From positions 1-64,000 of the forward strand of contig CAJFQZ010000016.1 of NCBI GenBank assembly GCA_904419285.1: a DNA stretch of 64,000 nt, written 5' to 3'. The stretch comes from Lachnospiraceae bacterium UBA1818 (GTDB taxonomy: Bacteria; Bacillota; Clostridia; Lachnospirales; Lachnospiraceae). Made by a program: the position numbers and the translations under genes. The notes under the pieces are model-generated. The model was not told the DNA's origin. It ran no database searches and was given only the letters and a program-made list of their open reading frames with translations. Numbering within the stretch: the stretch's first letter is position 1; each line of letters opens with the position of its first letter. Positions 1 to 9,000 of the stretch are shown here, one piece after another.

Positions 1-89
1 AGGTTGTTTCATGGTATGACAACGAGAACTCTTACACAAGCCAGATGGTAAGAACAATCAAATACTTCGGAAAACTGCTTGAGGCTTAA
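1..89 (+). CDS. gapA: Glyceraldehyde-3-phosphate dehydrogenase, C-terminal fragment
   Basis: Only the last 28 codons are in the window, read from base 3 to the TAA at 87-89. The translated tail contains VSWYDNENSYTSQM, a segment typical of the C-terminal catalytic domain of type I GAPDH, and ends FGKLLEA. The enzyme makes 1,3-bisphosphoglycerate and NADH from glyceraldehyde-3-phosphate in the cytoplasm. The next gene downstream is pgk, which uses the product, and this is the usual order in Firmicutes. The 5' part lies outside the window, so active-site cysteine and cofactor-binding residues cannot be checked. Confidence 0.93.
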   Translation, partial: VVSWYDNENSYTSQMVRTIKYFGKLLEA

Positions 90-150
90 TTCATTCTAAT
101 CAATGAGGACAAGCGCTCAGAAGAGATTCTGAATCATTGACTCACAATGG

Positions 151-188
151 GGTCCGGTCTTGTTGTAGGACCGGACCTTATTTCTTTT
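151..188 (+). terminator. Intrinsic terminator or attenuator between gapA and pgk
   Basis: A perfect 9-bp GC-rich stem (151-159 with 169-177, 9-base loop) is followed by TTATTTCTTTT. It lies between gapA and pgk. I see no convincing promoter between this hairpin and pgk, so it probably terminates only part of the gapA transcription and sets a gapA/pgk ratio. Confidence 0.75.
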
Positions 189-249
189 AGACTGTGTGGG
201 GAGAGATCCTTTTCACAGCCGGTTTAAAAAGTATCAGGAGGCTATTAAA

Positions 250-1449
250 ATGGCAGCACTTAACAAAAAAACAGTAGATGATATCAATGTAAAGGGCAAA
301 AGAGTCCTTGTAAGATGTGATTTTAACGTACCGCTTCAGGATGGAAAGATCACAGACGAGACACGTATCGTGGCAGCGCTTCCGACGATCAAGAAACTGA
401 TCGCTGACGGAGGAAAAGTGATCCTCTGTTCACACCTCGGAAAACCGAAGGGAGAGCCGAAGCCGGAGCTTTCTCTTGCACCGGTTGCAGTAAGACTGGC
501 TGAGCTTCTCGGACAGGAAGTAAAATTTGCAGCTGATCCGGAAGTCGTAGGACCGAACGCAAAGGCCGCTGTTGAGGCGATGAAAGATGGAGATGTTGTC
601 CTTCTTGAGAATACACGTTACAGAGCAGAAGAGACAAAGAACGGCGAGGAGTTCTCTAAAGAGCTCGCATCTCTCTGTGATGTATTCGTAAACGATGCAT
701 TCGGAACTGCTCACAGGGCACACTGCTCAAACGTTGGTGTTACAAAATATGTTGACACAGCAGTTGTCGGATACCTGATGGAAAAGGAGATCAAGTTCCT
801 TGGAAATGCTGTAGAGAATCCGGAGAGACCGTTTGTAGCGATCCTCGGCGGATCCAAAGTTTCCAGCAAGATCTCTGTTATCAACAACCTGCTTGAGAAG
901 GTTGACACACTGATCATCGGCGGAGGAATGTGCTACACATTCTCAAAAGCTCAGGGCGGAAGCGTTGGAAATTCTCTTCTTGAGGAAGATTATCTTCAGT
1001 ACGCACTGGATATGATCGAGAAGGCAAAGGAGAAAGGCGTAAAACTCCTTCTTCCGGTAGACGCTGTTATCGCAGATGCATTCTCAAATGATGCAAATAC
1101 AAAAGTAGTCGCACAGGGCGAGATCCCGGACGGCTGGATGGGTCTTGATATCGGACCTGAGACAGCGAAGATGTATGCTGAGGCTGTTAAGTCAGCTAAG
1201 ACGGTCGTATGGAACGGACCGATGGGATGCTTTGAGATGCCGAAATTCGCAGACGGAACAAAGGCAGTCGCAGAGGCTATGGCTGAAGCGGATGCAGTTA
1301 CGATCATCGGAGGTGGAGACTCTGCAGCAGCAGTAAACCAGCTCGGATACGGCGATAAGATGACACACATCTCTACTGGCGGCGGTGCTTCTCTTGAGTT
1401 CCTTGAAGGAAAGGAACTGCCGGGTGTAGCAGCAGCTAACGATAAGTAA
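250..1449 (+). CDS. pgk: Phosphoglycerate kinase
   Basis: The product is 399 residues, the normal length for the family. Phosphoglycerate kinase transfers the acyl phosphate of 1,3-bisphosphoglycerate to ADP, the first ATP-forming step of lower glycolysis. The N-terminal domain shows RCDFNVPL (substrate binding) and ETRI; the C-terminal part has the nucleotide-binding run GGGDSAAAV and ends [19 protein letters not shown], as in all members. The frame stays open upstream to 196, but ATG 250 has AGGAGG at 236-241 eight bases before it, so I start there. It sits between gapA and tpiA and is separated from tpiA by an unusual structured 139-base gap. Confidence 0.97.
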   Translation: MAALNKKTVDDINVKGKRVLVRCDFNVPLQDGKITDETRIVAALPTIKKLIADGGKVILCSHLGKPKGEPKPELSLAPVAVRLAELLGQEVKFAADPEVVGPNAKAAVEAMKDGDVVLLENTRYRAEETKNGEEFSKELASLCDVFVNDAFGTAHRAHCSNVGVTKYVDTAVVGYLMEKEIKFLGNAVENPERPFVAILGGSKVSSKISVINNLLEKVDTLIIGGGMCYTFSKAQGGSVGNSLLEEDYLQYALDMIEKAKEKGVKLLLPVDAVIADAFSNDANTKVVAQGEIPDGWMGLDIGPETAKMYAEAVKSAKTVVWNGPMGCFEMPKFADGTKAVAEAMAEADAVTIIGGGDSAAAVNQLGYGDKMTHISTGGGASLEFLEGKELPGVAAANDK

Positions 1450-1569
1450 AAAGCTTAGTGAAGCCGAGCCGGAGGCGAAGGCTGAGCTTAGCGTTTACTT
1501 AGTTCGGCGCACTTGGCGAGGTATTTTCGAGCCTAGTAAGCCGAACATACACTTAAAAGCTTAGTGAAG
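1449..1569. repeat. Structured intergenic element bounded by 15-bp direct repeats
   Basis: The 15-mer AAAAGCTTAGTGAAG occurs at 1449-1463 and again at 1555-1569, exactly 106 bases apart. The first copy begins at the last base of the pgk stop codon. Two hairpins lie between the copies. The first pairs 1461-1464 with 1486-1489 and 1467-1470 with 1480-1483. The second is stronger: 1502-1508 with 1540-1546 (7 bp) and, nested inside, 1511-1517 with 1531-1537 (one mismatch). There is no U-run, so it does not look like a terminator. No coding potential is visible. Direct repeats with a compact fold suggest a small mobile or duplicated element that would be transcribed within the pgk-tpiA mRNA. Confidence 0.6.
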
Positions 1570-1588
1570 TGAAATAGGAGAAGAGAAA

Positions 1589-2338
1589 ATGGCAAGAAAG
1601 AAAATCATTGCAGGCAACTGGAAAATGAACAAGACTCCAAGCGAGGCAGTTGCACTTGTTGAAGAATTAAAACCGCTCGTTGCAAACGAGGAAGTGGACG
1701 TAGTGTTCTGCGTACCGGCGATTGATATCGTACCGGTCGTTGAGGCGGTAAAGGGAACAAACATCCAGGTAGGCGCTGAGAATATGTACTTTGAGGAGAG
1801 CGGAGCATACACAGGGGAGATCTCTCCGGCAATGCTCGTTGACGCTGGCGTAAAGTATGTTGTTCTCGGACACTCTGAGAGAAGAGATTATTTCGGAGAG
1901 ACAAATGAGGATGTAAATAAGAAAGTCCTCAAAGCTTTCGAACACGGCATCACACCGATCATGTGCTGCGGCGAGACTCTGGAGCAGAGAGAGCAGGGCG
2001 TGACGATGGATTTCATCCGTCAGCAGGTAAAAGTCGGCATGCAGAATGTGACAGCTGACCAGGCGAAGACAATGGTCATCGCATACGAGCCGATCTGGGC
2101 GATCGGAACAGGAAAGACTGCTACAACTGAGCAGGCTGAAGAAGTATGCAAGGGCATCCGCGAGTGTGTAGCTGAAGTTTACGACGAGGCTACAGCAGAA
2201 GCGATCCGTATCCAGTACGGCGGATCTGTAAATGCAGGAAACGCTGCAGAGCTGTTCGCACAGGCTGACATCGACGGCGGTCTGGTAGGAGGCGCTTCTC
2301 TGAAGGCTGATTTCGGCAAGATCGTAAATTACAAATAA
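1589..2338 (+). CDS. tpiA: Triose-phosphate isomerase
   Basis: 249 residues, standard size for this dimeric TIM barrel, which interconverts dihydroxyacetone phosphate and glyceraldehyde-3-phosphate. Visible family signatures are the N-terminal AGNWKMNKT (catalytic Asn and Lys), the catalytic His in VLGHSERR, the catalytic Glu and loop 6 in [14 protein letters not shown], and the phosphate-binding YGGSVNAGN and GGLVGGASL near the C-terminus. ATG 1589 is preceded by TAGGAG at 1575-1580. It is followed by a strong terminator, so gapA-pgk-tpiA can form one unit with gpmI separately promoted. Confidence 0.97.
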   Translation: MARKKIIAGNWKMNKTPSEAVALVEELKPLVANEEVDVVFCVPAIDIVPVVEAVKGTNIQVGAENMYFEESGAYTGEISPAMLVDAGVKYVVLGHSERRDYFGETNEDVNKKVLKAFEHGITPIMCCGETLEQREQGVTMDFIRQQVKVGMQNVTADQAKTMVIAYEPIWAIGTGKTATTEQAEEVCKGIRECVAEVYDEATAEAIRIQYGGSVNAGNAAELFAQADIDGGLVGGASLKADFGKIVNYK

Positions 2339-2352
2339 ATGATAATTTTTCG

Positions 2353-2383
2353 CGGACACAGCTTCGGCTGTGTCCGTTTTCTA
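2353..2383 (+). terminator. Intrinsic terminator after tpiA
   Basis: A perfect 10-bp stem CGGACACAGC/GCTGTGTCCG closes on a stable TTCG tetraloop (2353-2376) and is followed by TTTTCT. It ends the glycolytic gapA-pgk-tpiA unit. Confidence 0.92.
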
Positions 2384-2394
2384 TGTTCTCTGTC

Positions 2395-2423
2395 TTGCAA
2401 ATTACAGGAAAAGCGGGTACAAT
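2395..2423 (+). promoter_or_regulatory. Sigma-A promoter for gpmI
   Basis: TTGCAA at 2395-2400 and TACAAT at 2418-2423 are separated by 17 bases, immediately after the tpiA terminator. The expected start point is near 2430, giving a leader of about 40 bases. Confidence 0.8.
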
Positions 2424-2470
2424 AGTTTACGGGATAAATACCCAAATGTACAGATAAAGGAGATATGGAT

Positions 2471-4009
2471 ATGAGCAAGAAACCAACCGTATTGATGATA
2501 TTAGACGGCTACGGCCTGAGAGACGACAAACACGGAAACGCAGTGGCTGAGGCCGCTACCCCGGTAATGGACAAGCTGATGGCTGAGTGCCCGTTCGTGA
2601 GAGGGAATGCCAGCGGCATGGCAGTAGGACTTCCGGACGGACAGATGGGAAACTCTGAGGTAGGACATCTGAACATGGGTGCAGGACGCATTGTATATCA
2701 GGATCTGACGAAGATCACGAAGGCGATTCAGGACGGCGATTTCTTTGAGAATAAAGCGCTCGTGGCAGCGTGCGAAAATGTGAAGAAGAATGATTCCGCA
2801 CTCCACCTGATGGGACTTGTTTCCGACGGAGGCGTACACAGCCACAATACACATATCTATGGCCTTCTGGAGCTGGCAAAGAGACAGGGGATCGAGAAAG
2901 TTTATGTACACTGCTTCCTTGACGGACGTGACACACCTCCGGCATCAGGAAAAGAGTATGTGGAAGAGCTGGAAGCAAAGATGAAAGAGATCGGCGTCGG
3001 CGAGGTTGCTACAGTGTCCGGACGTTACTATGCGATGGACAGAGACAACCGCTGGGACCGTGTGGAGAAAGCTTACAGAGCTCTTGTAAAAGGTGAGGGA
3101 GACCAGGCTGCTTCCGCGACAGAAGGGATCCAGGCTTCTTATGATAAAGATGTGACAGATGAGTTTGTTGTGCCGATGGTGATCATGAAAGACGGCGCTC
3201 CGACAGCGACGGTGAAAGATGGAGATTCTGTTATCTTCTTCAACTTCCGTCCGGACCGTGCGAGAGAGATCACAAGGACATTCTGCGACGATGACTTTAC
3301 AGGATTTGACAGGGGCGAGAGAGTGAAGACGACATATGTATGCTTCACAGAGTATGATGTTACGATCCCGAACAAACTGGTCGCATTTGTAAAGGAAGAG
3401 ATCACGAACACATTCGGTGAATTCCTTGCCGCTCACGGTCTGAAGCAGGCGCGTATCGCTGAGACAGAGAAGTACGCTCACGTAACATTCTTCTTCAACG
3501 GCGGCGTTGAGGAGCCGAATCCGGGCGAGGACCGCATCCTTGTAAAATCACCGAAGGTTGCGACATATGATCTGAAACCTGAGATGAGCGCATATGAAGT
3601 GTGTGACAAGCTGTGCGAGGCGATCAGATCCGGAAAATATGATGTGATTATCATCAACTTCGCGAACCCGGATATGGTAGGACATACAGGCGTTGAAAAC
3701 GCTGCCATTAAGGCAATTGAGGCAGTTGACGAGTGCGTAGGAAAAGCGGTCGATGCGATCAAAGAGGTTGACGGACAGATGTTCATCTGCGCTGACCACG
3801 GAAATGCAGAGCAGCTGATCGATGAGGAGACCGGCGAGCCGTTTACAGCCCACACGACGAATCAGGTTCCGTTCATCCTGGTGAATGCGGATCCGTCGTA
3901 TAAGCTGAGAGAAGGCGGATGTCTGGCAGATATCGCTCCGACACTGATCGAGATGATGGGCATGGAGCAGCCGAAAGAGATGACAGGAAAATCTCTCATT
4001 GTCAAATAA
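2471..4009 (+). CDS. gpmI: 2,3-bisphosphoglycerate-independent phosphoglycerate mutase
   Basis: 512 residues from ATG 2471. The enzyme interconverts 3- and 2-phosphoglycerate using two Mn ions and a phosphoserine. Seen in order: [11 protein letters not shown] at the N-terminus (metal-binding Asp), the catalytic serine in [50 protein letters not shown], and the second metal site [12 protein letters not shown] and CADHGNAE. An in-frame ATG at 2465 lies only two bases after AAAGGAG (2456-2462), whereas ATG 2471 sits eight bases after it, so I prefer 2471. It has its own promoter and is expressed apart from the upstream glycolytic genes. Confidence 0.97.
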   Translation: MSKKPTVLMILDGYGLRDDKHGNAVAEAATPVMDKLMAECPFVRGNASGMAVGLPDGQMGNSEVGHLNMGAGRIVYQDLTKITKAIQDGDFFENKALVAACENVKKNDSALHLMGLVSDGGVHSHNTHIYGLLELAKRQGIEKVYVHCFLDGRDTPPASGKEYVEELEAKMKEIGVGEVATVSGRYYAMDRDNRWDRVEKAYRALVKGEGDQAASATEGIQASYDKDVTDEFVVPMVIMKDGAPTATVKDGDSVIFFNFRPDRAREITRTFCDDDFTGFDRGERVKTTYVCFTEYDVTIPNKLVAFVKEEITNTFGEFLAAHGLKQARIAETEKYAHVTFFFNGGVEEPNPGEDRILVKSPKVATYDLKPEMSAYEVCDKLCEAIRSGKYDVIIINFANPDMVGHTGVENAAIKAIEAVDECVGKAVDAIKEVDGQMFICADHGNAEQLIDEETGEPFTAHTTNQVPFILVNADPSYKLREGGCLADIAPTLIEMMGMEQPKEMTGKSLIVK

Positions 4010-4065
4010 TATTTCAGTGAAAAGTCGAATAATATTTCAGCGGAAATACAGGACTGAAATGAGAA

Positions 4066-4107
4066 GCAGACTCTCAGGCGGCAGAAAAACGCCGCCTGAG
4101 AGTCTGC
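4066..4107 (+). other. Perfect 17-bp hairpin between gpmI and greA
   Basis: 4066-4082 pairs without mismatch with 4091-4107 around an 8-base loop. No U-run follows on the plus strand, and only TCTCATTTC follows on the minus strand, so it is not a classical terminator. Just upstream, AATAATATTTCAG appears twice (4007-4037 region). The rest of the 4010-4217 gap holds a possible -10 (TATAAT, 4162-4167) for greA without a recognisable -35. Possible roles are 3'-end protection of gpmI mRNA or factor-aided termination. Confidence 0.55.
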
Positions 4108-4217
4108 TGACTGTATAAGGGAAACAATATAAACGGATACGGCTTCTGCTTTGAAAAGCCGTATAATGCGTATCGATAGAAAAGCGCAGAGTGAGTCTGC
4201 AGGAGAGATGATTGAGT

Positions 4218-4721
4218 ATGCGTGAAAAACTGACAAAAAGCGATGTAGAAAAGATTCAGGCTGAGATTGAACACAGAAAGCTTGTGGAGCGCAAGGAACT
4301 GATCGAGGCGGTGAAGGAGGCGCGGTCCCACGGTGATCTGAGCGAGAACTTTGAGTACCACGCCGCTAAAAAGGAGAAGAACCGCAACGAGAGCAGGATC
4401 CGCTATCTTGAGAGAATGCTGAAGACAGCGGTCATTGTGGAGGATCATTCAAAAGAAGACGAGGTGGGGCTCAACAATACGGTGGAACTCTACTGTGAGG
4501 ACGATGATGAAGTCGAGACGTACCGCCTCGTCACGTCCGTGAGAGGAAGTTCTCTGAACGGCCTGATCAGTATTGAGTCTCCCATCGGAAAAGCGATCCT
4601 GGGCCACAGAGAAGGCGACAGAGTCTATGTGAAGGTCAATGATGACTATGGATATTATGTTGTGATAAAGAAAGTGATCAACACACAGAGCGAGGCAGAG
4701 GATCACATCAGAAGCTATTGA
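4218..4721 (+). CDS. greA: Transcript cleavage factor GreA/GreB family
   Basis: About 167 residues. GreA enters the RNA polymerase secondary channel and stimulates cleavage of backtracked RNA. The N-terminal coiled-coil carries ELIEAVKEARSHGDLSENFEY, with the acidic tip residues Asp and Glu in GDLSEN, then HAAKKEK. The C-terminal FKBP-like domain shows SPIGKAILGHREGDRV. Two starts are possible: TTG 4212, six bases after AGGAG (4201-4205), or ATG 4218, which I chose because the sequence then begins MREKLTK, close in form to relatives. A plausible -10 lies at 4162-4167. It is somewhat divergent, with an acidic insert (CEDDDEVE) in the C-terminal domain. Confidence 0.9.
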   Translation: MREKLTKSDVEKIQAEIEHRKLVERKELIEAVKEARSHGDLSENFEYHAAKKEKNRNESRIRYLERMLKTAVIVEDHSKEDEVGLNNTVELYCEDDDEVETYRLVTSVRGSSLNGLISIESPIGKAILGHREGDRVYVKVNDDYGYYVVIKKVINTQSEAEDHIRSY

Positions 4722-4747
4722 TCTTGTTTTCAGTACGGGAGAGACAG

Positions 4748-5410
4748 ATGAAATTTCAAACACTATTATTTGATCTTGACGGGACAGTGACGGATTCCGG
4801 ACCGGGGATTCTGAACAGTGTGAGATATGCTCTGGAGAAGGCCGGGATGCGGAGCGCTGATGAGGAGGAACTGCGTTCGTTCATCGGACCGCCGCTACAT
4901 GAGCAGTTCCAGAGATTCTGCGGGATCACGGCGGAGCAGGCGAAGAAAATGGTGTCCCTCTACCGTGAGTATTATACAGAGAAAGGAATCTTTGAGAACC
5001 GCGTCTACGACGGTGTGATCCCTGTGCTCGGCAGGCTGAAGGAGAGAGGATGCAGGATCCTGCTTGCCACCTCCAAGCCGGAGAAATTTGCCAGGATCAT
5101 CGCACAGCATTTCGGGTTTGTACAGTATTTTGATTTTATCGGAGGTGCGAATCTGGACGGGAGCAGGACGGAGAAACAGGAAGTGATCGAGTATGTTCTC
5201 TCTGAGTGCGGTGCAGAGTGCCGGTCGGATGTGCTCATGATCGGAGACCGCAGATACGATATTGAAGGAGCTCGGCGTGCCGGAGTGCACTCTATGGGCG
5301 TGCTGTACGGATACGGGAGCAGAGCGGAGATCGAGGAAGCGGAACCGGATTTCATCGCAGAGACTCCGGATGAGATCGCCGGGATCGTCCTGGAGGAGAT
5401 GGCGGTCTGA
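4748..5410 (+). CDS. HAD-family phosphatase, phosphoglycolate phosphatase-like
   Basis: 220 residues from ATG 4748, with GGGAGA at 4738-4743; the frame extends further upstream to a TTG but without a good site. HAD motif I is FDLDGTVTDSGPG (nucleophile Asp and acid/base Asp), motif II the Ser/Thr in LLATSKPE, motif III the Lys following in KPEKFA, and motif IV GDRRYDIEGARRAGV. A helical cap domain lies between motifs I and II, as in the Gph/PpaX group that removes phosphate from phosphoglycolate, pyrophosphate or nucleotides. The substrate cannot be told from sequence. It follows greA by 26 bases and may be cotranscribed with it. Confidence 0.85.
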   Translation: MKFQTLLFDLDGTVTDSGPGILNSVRYALEKAGMRSADEEELRSFIGPPLHEQFQRFCGITAEQAKKMVSLYREYYTEKGIFENRVYDGVIPVLGRLKERGCRILLATSKPEKFARIIAQHFGFVQYFDFIGGANLDGSRTEKQEVIEYVLSECGAECRSDVLMIGDRRYDIEGARRAGVHSMGVLYGYGSRAEIEEAEPDFIAETPDEIAGIVLEEMAV

Positions 5411-5601
5411 AACGCCTGTATTCAAGTATGGCGTCCGCAGGCGCAGAGGATTGACATTAATTTACGGAAAATTTTCAGAGAAAGAAGAATACTTTTTACA
5501 TTTCAAACCTATAATAAAGTCAGTATCAGTGATAAGAGGATGTGTACTGATAACAGACAGAGCTCTTCGCCTGGGCGGGGACAGGAAATGAGGAATTTGG
5601 A

Positions 5602-5847
5602 ATGTACAGAGGATTATGGAATTATATTAATCGGTTTATGGATAAGGGGCATGCAGTATCGATCTTTCTCCCGGCGGTGATCGTCGGATGGACTCTGGCC
5701 GGTGTTACTGCCGGAATTCTGGTATGTGTACTGACGGGGACAGATCTGACTGCAGCACTGGCTGATATTATCTGCGGGGGCGGCTATGCCGGCATTATCC
5801 TCGGGCTGTTCGGAGGCGTTTTCTTTTTGTATAAGACAGATATCTGA
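5602..5847 (+). CDS. Small two-helix membrane protein of unknown function
   Basis: 81 residues starting at ATG 5602, with GAGGA at 5590-5594. Two hydrophobic stretches are evident: about residues 20-44 (IFLPAVIVGWTLAGVTAGILV) and 55-77 (IICGGGYAGIILGLFGGVFFL), separated by a short loop, with a charged N-terminus. No family is recognised. The 191 bases upstream (5411-5601) contain TATAAT at 5510-5515 but no good -35 at the right distance. A strong terminator follows directly, which supports this being a real single-gene transcript. Confidence 0.6.
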   Translation: MYRGLWNYINRFMDKGHAVSIFLPAVIVGWTLAGVTAGILVCVLTGTDLTAALADIICGGGYAGIILGLFGGVFFLYKTDI

Positions 5848-5883
5848 GACAGTCCCGTTTATTAGAAGTTCATACAGAAAAAG

Positions 5884-5948
5884 TACCGGATACAGAAATG
5901 CTGTGTAAACAGCTGAAAATGTTTTCTGCATCCGGTATTTTTGTTTTT
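5884..5948 (+). terminator. Intrinsic terminator after the small membrane protein
   Basis: TACCGGAT-CAGAAA (5884-5898) pairs with TTTCTG-ATCCGGTA (5922-5937) with one mismatch, and an inner 5-bp hairpin GCTGT/ACAGC fills the loop. TTTTTGTTTTT follows. The complement also ends in a short T-run, so it may act on both strands between convergent genes. Confidence 0.85.
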
Positions 5949-5990
5949 AGACGCCGGAATCTCTATCAAAGAGACAGGGAAGTGATATTC

Positions 5991-6022
5991 AAAAAGGGCA
6001 GGGGCCATGCGGAACCCTGCCC
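5991..6022 (-). terminator. Intrinsic terminator of the giant activase gene
   Basis: On the minus strand an 8-bp GC stem (5996-6003 with 6015-6022) is followed by TTTTT. It starts six bases past the stop codon of the minus-strand gene at 6029. Confidence 0.85.
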
Positions 6023-6028
6023 TGCAGA

Positions 6029-9000
6029 CTATGCGGAAGCTTCTTCATTCTTGTCCGCGTCATTCTCTTTTTCAAGATTTTTAAATGCAGTGGACAGCAT
6101 CAGTTTGATCCTGTTCAGCTGGTTTACCTCACTTGCGCCTGGGTCGAAATCGATCGCCACAATATTAGACTGCGGATACAGTCGGCGGAGTTCTTTGATA
6201 ACACCTTTTCCTACGACATGGTTCGGCAGGCAGGCAAAGGGCTGTGTACACACGATATTTCCTGCGCCATTGTGGATCAGCTCCAGCATTTCTCCGGTCA
6301 GGAACCATCCTTCACCGGTCTGGTTTCCGATGGAGACGATATCAGACGCCATCTTTGCCAGATCCTCAATGTGTGCCGGCGGATCAAAGTGCTTACTGTC
6401 CGCGAATGCTCTGGAAGCAGGAGAACGAAGCCATTCTACTGCTTTGATGCCGAGATTTCCGATCAGCGCCTTGGATTTCTTGAATCCCAGGTGGGACACC
6501 TTGAAGTTCTGGTTGTAGAAGCAGTACTGCATGAAGTCGATCAGATCAGGAACGACTGCCTCAGCTCCTTCTGACTCCAGCAGGTCCACAAGATGATTGT
6601 TGGCTGCCGGCAGGAATTTTACAAGGATCTCTCCGACTACGCCGACTCTCGGCTTCTTGATGTCCAATGTCTCAATATTGTCAAAATCATTGATGATGTC
6701 GCGGCACAGCTTTTTGAATTTCCGCCGTGACGGATAGCCTTCAGACACAAACTTTTTGACAACTTCAGCCCATTTGCGGTGTGTCGCGTCAGTGGTGCCG
6801 GACACTGCCTCATAAGGGCGCATCCGGTAGACGCATTTCATAAAGATATCGCCGAAGACGGCAGCATATGCCACGCGGAGGATCAGCGGGAGCGTCAGCT
6901 TGAATCCCGGATTGCCTTCCAGTCCGCTTAAGTTGATGGAGATGACCGGAATATGTCCGTATCCCGCTTTCTTCAGCGCACGGCGGATAAATCCGATATA
7001 GTTGGAGGCACGGCATCCGCCGCCGGTCTGGCTGATAATGACTGCCAGATGGTCTGTATCATATTTCCCGGACAAGATGGCGTCCATGATCTGTCCGACA
7101 ACGATCAGGGACGGGTAGCAGGCGTCATTGTTTACATATTTCAGTCCCATGTCCACTGCCTGTCTGTTGTCGTTTGGCAGTACTTCGATCTTATATCCGG
7201 CAGCCCTGAATGCAGGCTCCAGAAGTTCAAAGTGGATCGGCGACATCTGCGGGCAGAGGATGGTATGTGTCCTGCGCATCTCCTTAGTGAACGGCACTTT
7301 GGTGATGGACGACGGATGGATCTCACGCGCCGCGTGCTTCTGATCTCTGACACGGATCGCGGCAAGAAGAGAACGAACGCGGATCCTGGCAGCGCCCAGG
7401 TTGTTCACTTCATCGATCTTCAGCGTTGTGTAGATCTTGCCGGAATTCGTCAGAATATCCGCTACCTGATCCGTGGTCACGGCATCCAGTCCGCAGCCAA
7501 AGGAATTGAGCTGGATCAGATCCAGATTGTCTGTTGTCTTGACATAGTTTGCTGCGGCGTAGAGGCGGGAGTGGTACATCCACTGGTCCATCACGTTCAG
7601 AGGACGCTCTACCTGATGCAGGTGAGATACGGAATCCTCTGTCAGCACTGCGATGTTGTATGATGTGATCATCTCCGGCAGGCCGTGGTTTACTTCCGGG
7701 TCAATGTGATAGGGACGTCCCGCCAGGACGATTCCTCTGTTGCCTGTCTCATTTAAGAATCGGATCGTCTCCTCGCCCTTGCGGCGCATATCCTCGCGGC
7801 AGGCCGCCAGTTCGTTCCACGCATCGTGGACGGCGGACTTGATCTCATCGTCTGAGAGAGAGAACTTTTCCCCCAGCTCTTCGATCAGGCGGTAGGAGAT
7901 CGTCTCCTCGTTCTGGAGGGAGAGGAACGGGTGGATGAAATCCACTTCTCCGTGTACGATCGGATCCATGTTGTTCTTGATGTTTTCCGGATAGGAAGTG
8001 ACGATCGGGCAGTTGTAGTGGTTGTTGGCATCCTCAAACTCATTGCGCTCGTAAGGAATGGAAGGATAGAAGATGCGCTTCACGCCTTTATTGATGAGCC
8101 ACTGTACATGTCCGTGGGCCAGCTTCGCCGGATAACACTCGGATTCACTGGGGATAGATTCAATTCCCAGCTCGTAGATCTTCCGCGTGGAAGCGGGAGA
8201 GAGTACGACTCTGAAGCCGAGTTTTGTGAAAAATGTAAACCAGAAGGGATAGTTCTCATACATGTTGAGCACACGCGGGATTCCGATCACGCCCCGTTTT
8301 GCTTCCGACTCTTCGAGGGGAGTGTAGTCGAAGTAGCGGTGGAATTTGTAATCGAACAGGTTCGGCATCTGGTTTTTCGACTTCTCTTTTCCGAGTCCCC
8401 GTTCACAGCGGTTTCCGGTGATGAATTTACGGCCGCCGCTGAAATGGTTGATGGTCAGACGGCAGGTGTTTGTACATCCCCGGCATTTGGTCATAGTGGT
8501 TGAGTATTCGAGCGCATTGATGTCGTCGATGGATAGCATGGTCGTACCCTCGCACTCCACGTAGCGCTCCCTCGCGATGAGGGCCGCGCCGAACGCGCCC
8601 ATGATTCCCGCAATGTCAGGACGGATCGCCTCGCAGCCTGCGATCTTCTCAAAGCTTCGGAGGACTGCATTGTTGTAGAAGGTTCCTCCCTGAACAACGA
8701 TGTGCTTTCCAAGTTCGGAGGCGTCAGATACTTTGATCACCTTGAACAGCGCGTTCTTGATGACCGAGTAGGCAAGTCCTGCGGAGATATCCGCGACGGA
8801 TGCGCCCTCCTTCTGCGCCTGCTTTACTTTGGAGTTCATGAACACGGTGCATCGTGTTCCAAGGTCGATCGGGGTACGGGCATAGAGCGCTTCATGGGCG
8901 AAGTCTTCCACGGTGTAGTTCAGTGATTTCGCGAATGTCTCGATAAAGGAACCGCACCCCGAGGAGCAGGCCTCGTTGAGCTGTACGCTGTCTACGGTCT

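Noticed and set aside
5451-5479. TTGACA at 5451-5456 as a promoter for the small membrane protein
   Set aside because: No -10-like hexamer at 16-18 bases; the TATAAT at 5510 is too far away to pair with it.
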